64,000 nt of DNA from Shimia ponticola (lineage in GTDB: Bacteria; Pseudomonadota; Alphaproteobacteria; Rhodobacterales; Rhodobacteraceae): positions 1,240,001-1,304,000 of the forward strand of contig NZ_VCDK01000003.1 in NCBI RefSeq assembly GCF_007995215.1, written 5' to 3'. The translations under genes were made by a program, and so were the position numbers. Under the pieces are notes generated by a model. That model saw only the letters and a list, made by a program, of their open reading frames with translations, did no database searches and was not told where the DNA came from. This document shows, one piece after another, positions 62,995-64,000 of this stretch; within the stretch, counting starts at the first letter, position 1; each line of letters starts with the position of its first letter.

Positions 62995-63908
62995 GCCAAA
63001 GCCTCCGGTTTGAAAATGATGGCCCCGCGCTGTCCGATGACGCGGGTGGCAAGGTCGTGCCCTGTCTTGAGCGCGGTCTGTTCGTCGCCCCCGCGCAAGA
63101 GCTCTGCCAGATATCCGGCATTGAAGCTGTCGCCTGCTGCGGTCGTGTCTACGACCTTCACGGGCTGTTCGGCGCGCGCAAGCGTAGTGCCGCAGAAGGA
63201 TATGGGCCCCAACGCGCCGCGCTTCAGAACGCCGCGCAGGATGCCGTAGCTTGCAAACCGAGCGAGAACTGCGTCTTCGTTGGCATCGCCAAAAAGAGCC
63301 TGCTCGTCATCCACGGATGGCATTCCAATATCGCAGCTGCGCCATGCGCGCTCGGTTTCTCTTCGCGCAAGCTCTGGGTCGTTCCAAAGGTGCGGCCGGT
63401 AGTTGCTGTCAAAAGCAACGATGCCTCCGCGCGCGCGGAAATCGGCCAATGCTGCGAACAGGCGATCACGATTATCTTGCGGCAAGATCGCCAGCGAGAT
63501 GCCCGACAAAAAGACATGTGTCAGCCCGGATAAGAGCCCAGACAGCAGCGGCGTATCCTCGTCGCCCAGAGCGCGCGCGGCGGCATCGCTTCGCCAGTAG
63601 GTAAAGCTGCGTTCGCCTGTGTCGTCGGTCTCAATCGCATAAAGCCCGGGTCCACGCGTGGGGTGCATGAATACCCGCGAATGGCCGACGCCGTACCCTG
63701 CCATGTGCTTCATAATCCGCTGCGAAAAGCGGTCCGAACCCAAACCCGTGATGTAGTCGACCCGCAGCTCTGGCGCGACGTGCCGCAGATAGACAGCTGT
63801 ATTGTAAGTATCCCCCGCCACGCCGAGCGTCGCTTGACTGCCCTGACCAGCGACAAGCTCCAGCATCACCTCACCCAGGCATCCGATGGCAACAGCGGGC
63901 GCGGTCAA
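62991..63908 (-). CDS. PfkB-family sugar kinase (2-keto-3-deoxygluconate kinase-like)
   Basis: A 305-residue kinase: CLGEVMLELVAG, GVAGDTYNTAVYL, AIETDDTGERSFTYWRSDAAA and the C-terminal DTTAAGDSFNAGYL with catalytic Asp. It matches KdgK, which phosphorylates 2-keto-3-deoxy acids. The TTG at 63908 is chosen: AAGGAG lies 8 bases before it, and TTGA overlaps the stop of the regulator upstream. A GTG at 63947 would add 13 residues inside that gene. Confidence 0.87.
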   Translation of the reverse strand: MTAPAVAIGCLGEVMLELVAGQGSQATLGVAGDTYNTAVYLRHVAPELRVDYITGLGSDRFSQRIMKHMAGYGVGHSRVFMHPTRGPGLYAIETDDTGERSFTYWRSDAAARALGDEDTPLLSGLLSGLTHVFLSGISLAILPQDNRDRLFAALADFRARGGIVAFDSNYRPHLWNDPELARRETERAWRSCDIGMPSVDDEQALFGDANEDAVLARFASYGILRGVLKRGALGPISFCGTTLARAEQPVKVVDTTAAGDSFNAGYLAELLRGGDEQTALKTGHDLATRVIGQRGAIIFKPEALA

Positions 63909-64000
63909 TGGCGTGCTCCTTCGATGATATCGCTGACCTGGTTCCACGCAAAATCAAGATGATCGCGCAAAGCTGTTTCAGCCTTGTCGGGGTCGCGGCG
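63905..64000 (-). CDS. C-terminal end of a GntR/FadR regulator (cut by window edge)
   Basis: The last 31 codons read RRDPDKAETALRDHLDFAWN, then QVSDIIEGARH before TGA. The DPDKAETALRDHLDF helix matches the end of FCD-domain GntR regulators (compare DPEAAREAVETHLAFV in the regulator at 9532). Its stop overlaps the kinase start (TTGA), so it leads the acid-sugar operon and probably regulates it. The DNA-binding part lies outside the window. Confidence 0.75.
   Translation of the reverse strand, partial: RRDPDKAETALRDHLDFAWNQVSDIIEGARH

Noticed and set aside
1-64000. CRISPR arrays, tRNA or rRNA genes, intact insertion sequences
   Set aside because: No regularly spaced repeats, no cloverleaf with a CCA/T-loop pattern that I could recognise, no rRNA signature, and no transposase with paired terminal repeats.

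Overview
The window looks like a chromosomal segment of a roseobacter-type alphaproteobacterium (Rhodobacteraceae). The evidence is a separate F0 ATP-synthase operon (atpI-B-E-X-F, with the duplicated b/b' subunit and no F1 genes beside it), MipZ in place of Min proteins, a TrmD with the N-terminal extension I associate with this group, a two-domain cold-shock protein, and GC-rich coding sequence throughout. No rRNA, tRNA or CRISPR array was seen.

Layout. 1-5.1 kb: a coiled-coil protein, then a coupled catabolic operon (SDR dehydrogenase, unknown 109-aa protein, P1-family amidase/peptidase, succinate-semialdehyde dehydrogenase). 5.2-10.3 kb: a secreted phytase-like esterase, an Ada-like alkyltransferase, two glycine-zipper/OmpA lipoproteins and an apparently autoregulated GntR/FadR regulator. 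10.3-12.9 kb: the F0 operon. 13-17.5 kb: small membrane proteins, an ArsR regulator, a DMT exporter and LysR coupled together, and a divergent azoreductase. 17.5-24.5 kb: the translation block: ffh, two half-size YeeE/YedE sulfur channels, GNAT, chorismate mutase, rpsP, an unlisted 48-aa membrane protein, rimM, a sulfotransferase-like protein and trmD on the minus strand; rplS and rpmE on the plus strand. 24.5-32.5 kb: GtrA, a Bcr/CflA exporter, mipZ, a cold-shock protein and an RND efflux adaptor/pump pair.

32.4-39.2 kb is a compact class II lanthipeptide cluster on the minus strand: precursor LanA (mersacidin-type leader, GG cleavage site, Cys-rich 30-residue core), synthetase LanM, an M3-peptidase-like protein whose HExxH reads HHLGH, and a C39-peptidase ABC exporter LanT. 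The last three are coupled by 4-nt overlaps. A rhomboid protease lies just upstream.

39.9-50.97 kb is accessory metabolism: IspZ/YciB, an SDR, a sugar-type ABC importer operon ending in two tandem paralogous SnoaL-like proteins with a divergent LysR, then mdaB, a GST and a divergent HxlR regulator. 51.4-58.9 kb is one enormous gene (about 2,500 residues): a membrane ATPase whose Walker A (residues 57-65) and Walker B (about 1061-1068) are separated by roughly 1,000 residues carrying about 12 membrane segments, with TPR-like helices downstream. Degenerate direct repeats lie on both sides, and a decayed IS6-like transposase fragment lies on the right, so this looks like an acquired island. 59.9-64 kb is a tightly coupled acid-sugar catabolic operon (enolase-superfamily dehydratase, Gfo/Idh/MocA, LtnD-like dehydrogenase, KdgK-like kinase) whose upstream GntR regulator runs off the window edge.

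The two most promising systems for follow-up are the lanthipeptide cluster with its altered peptidase and the split-P-loop giant ATPase.
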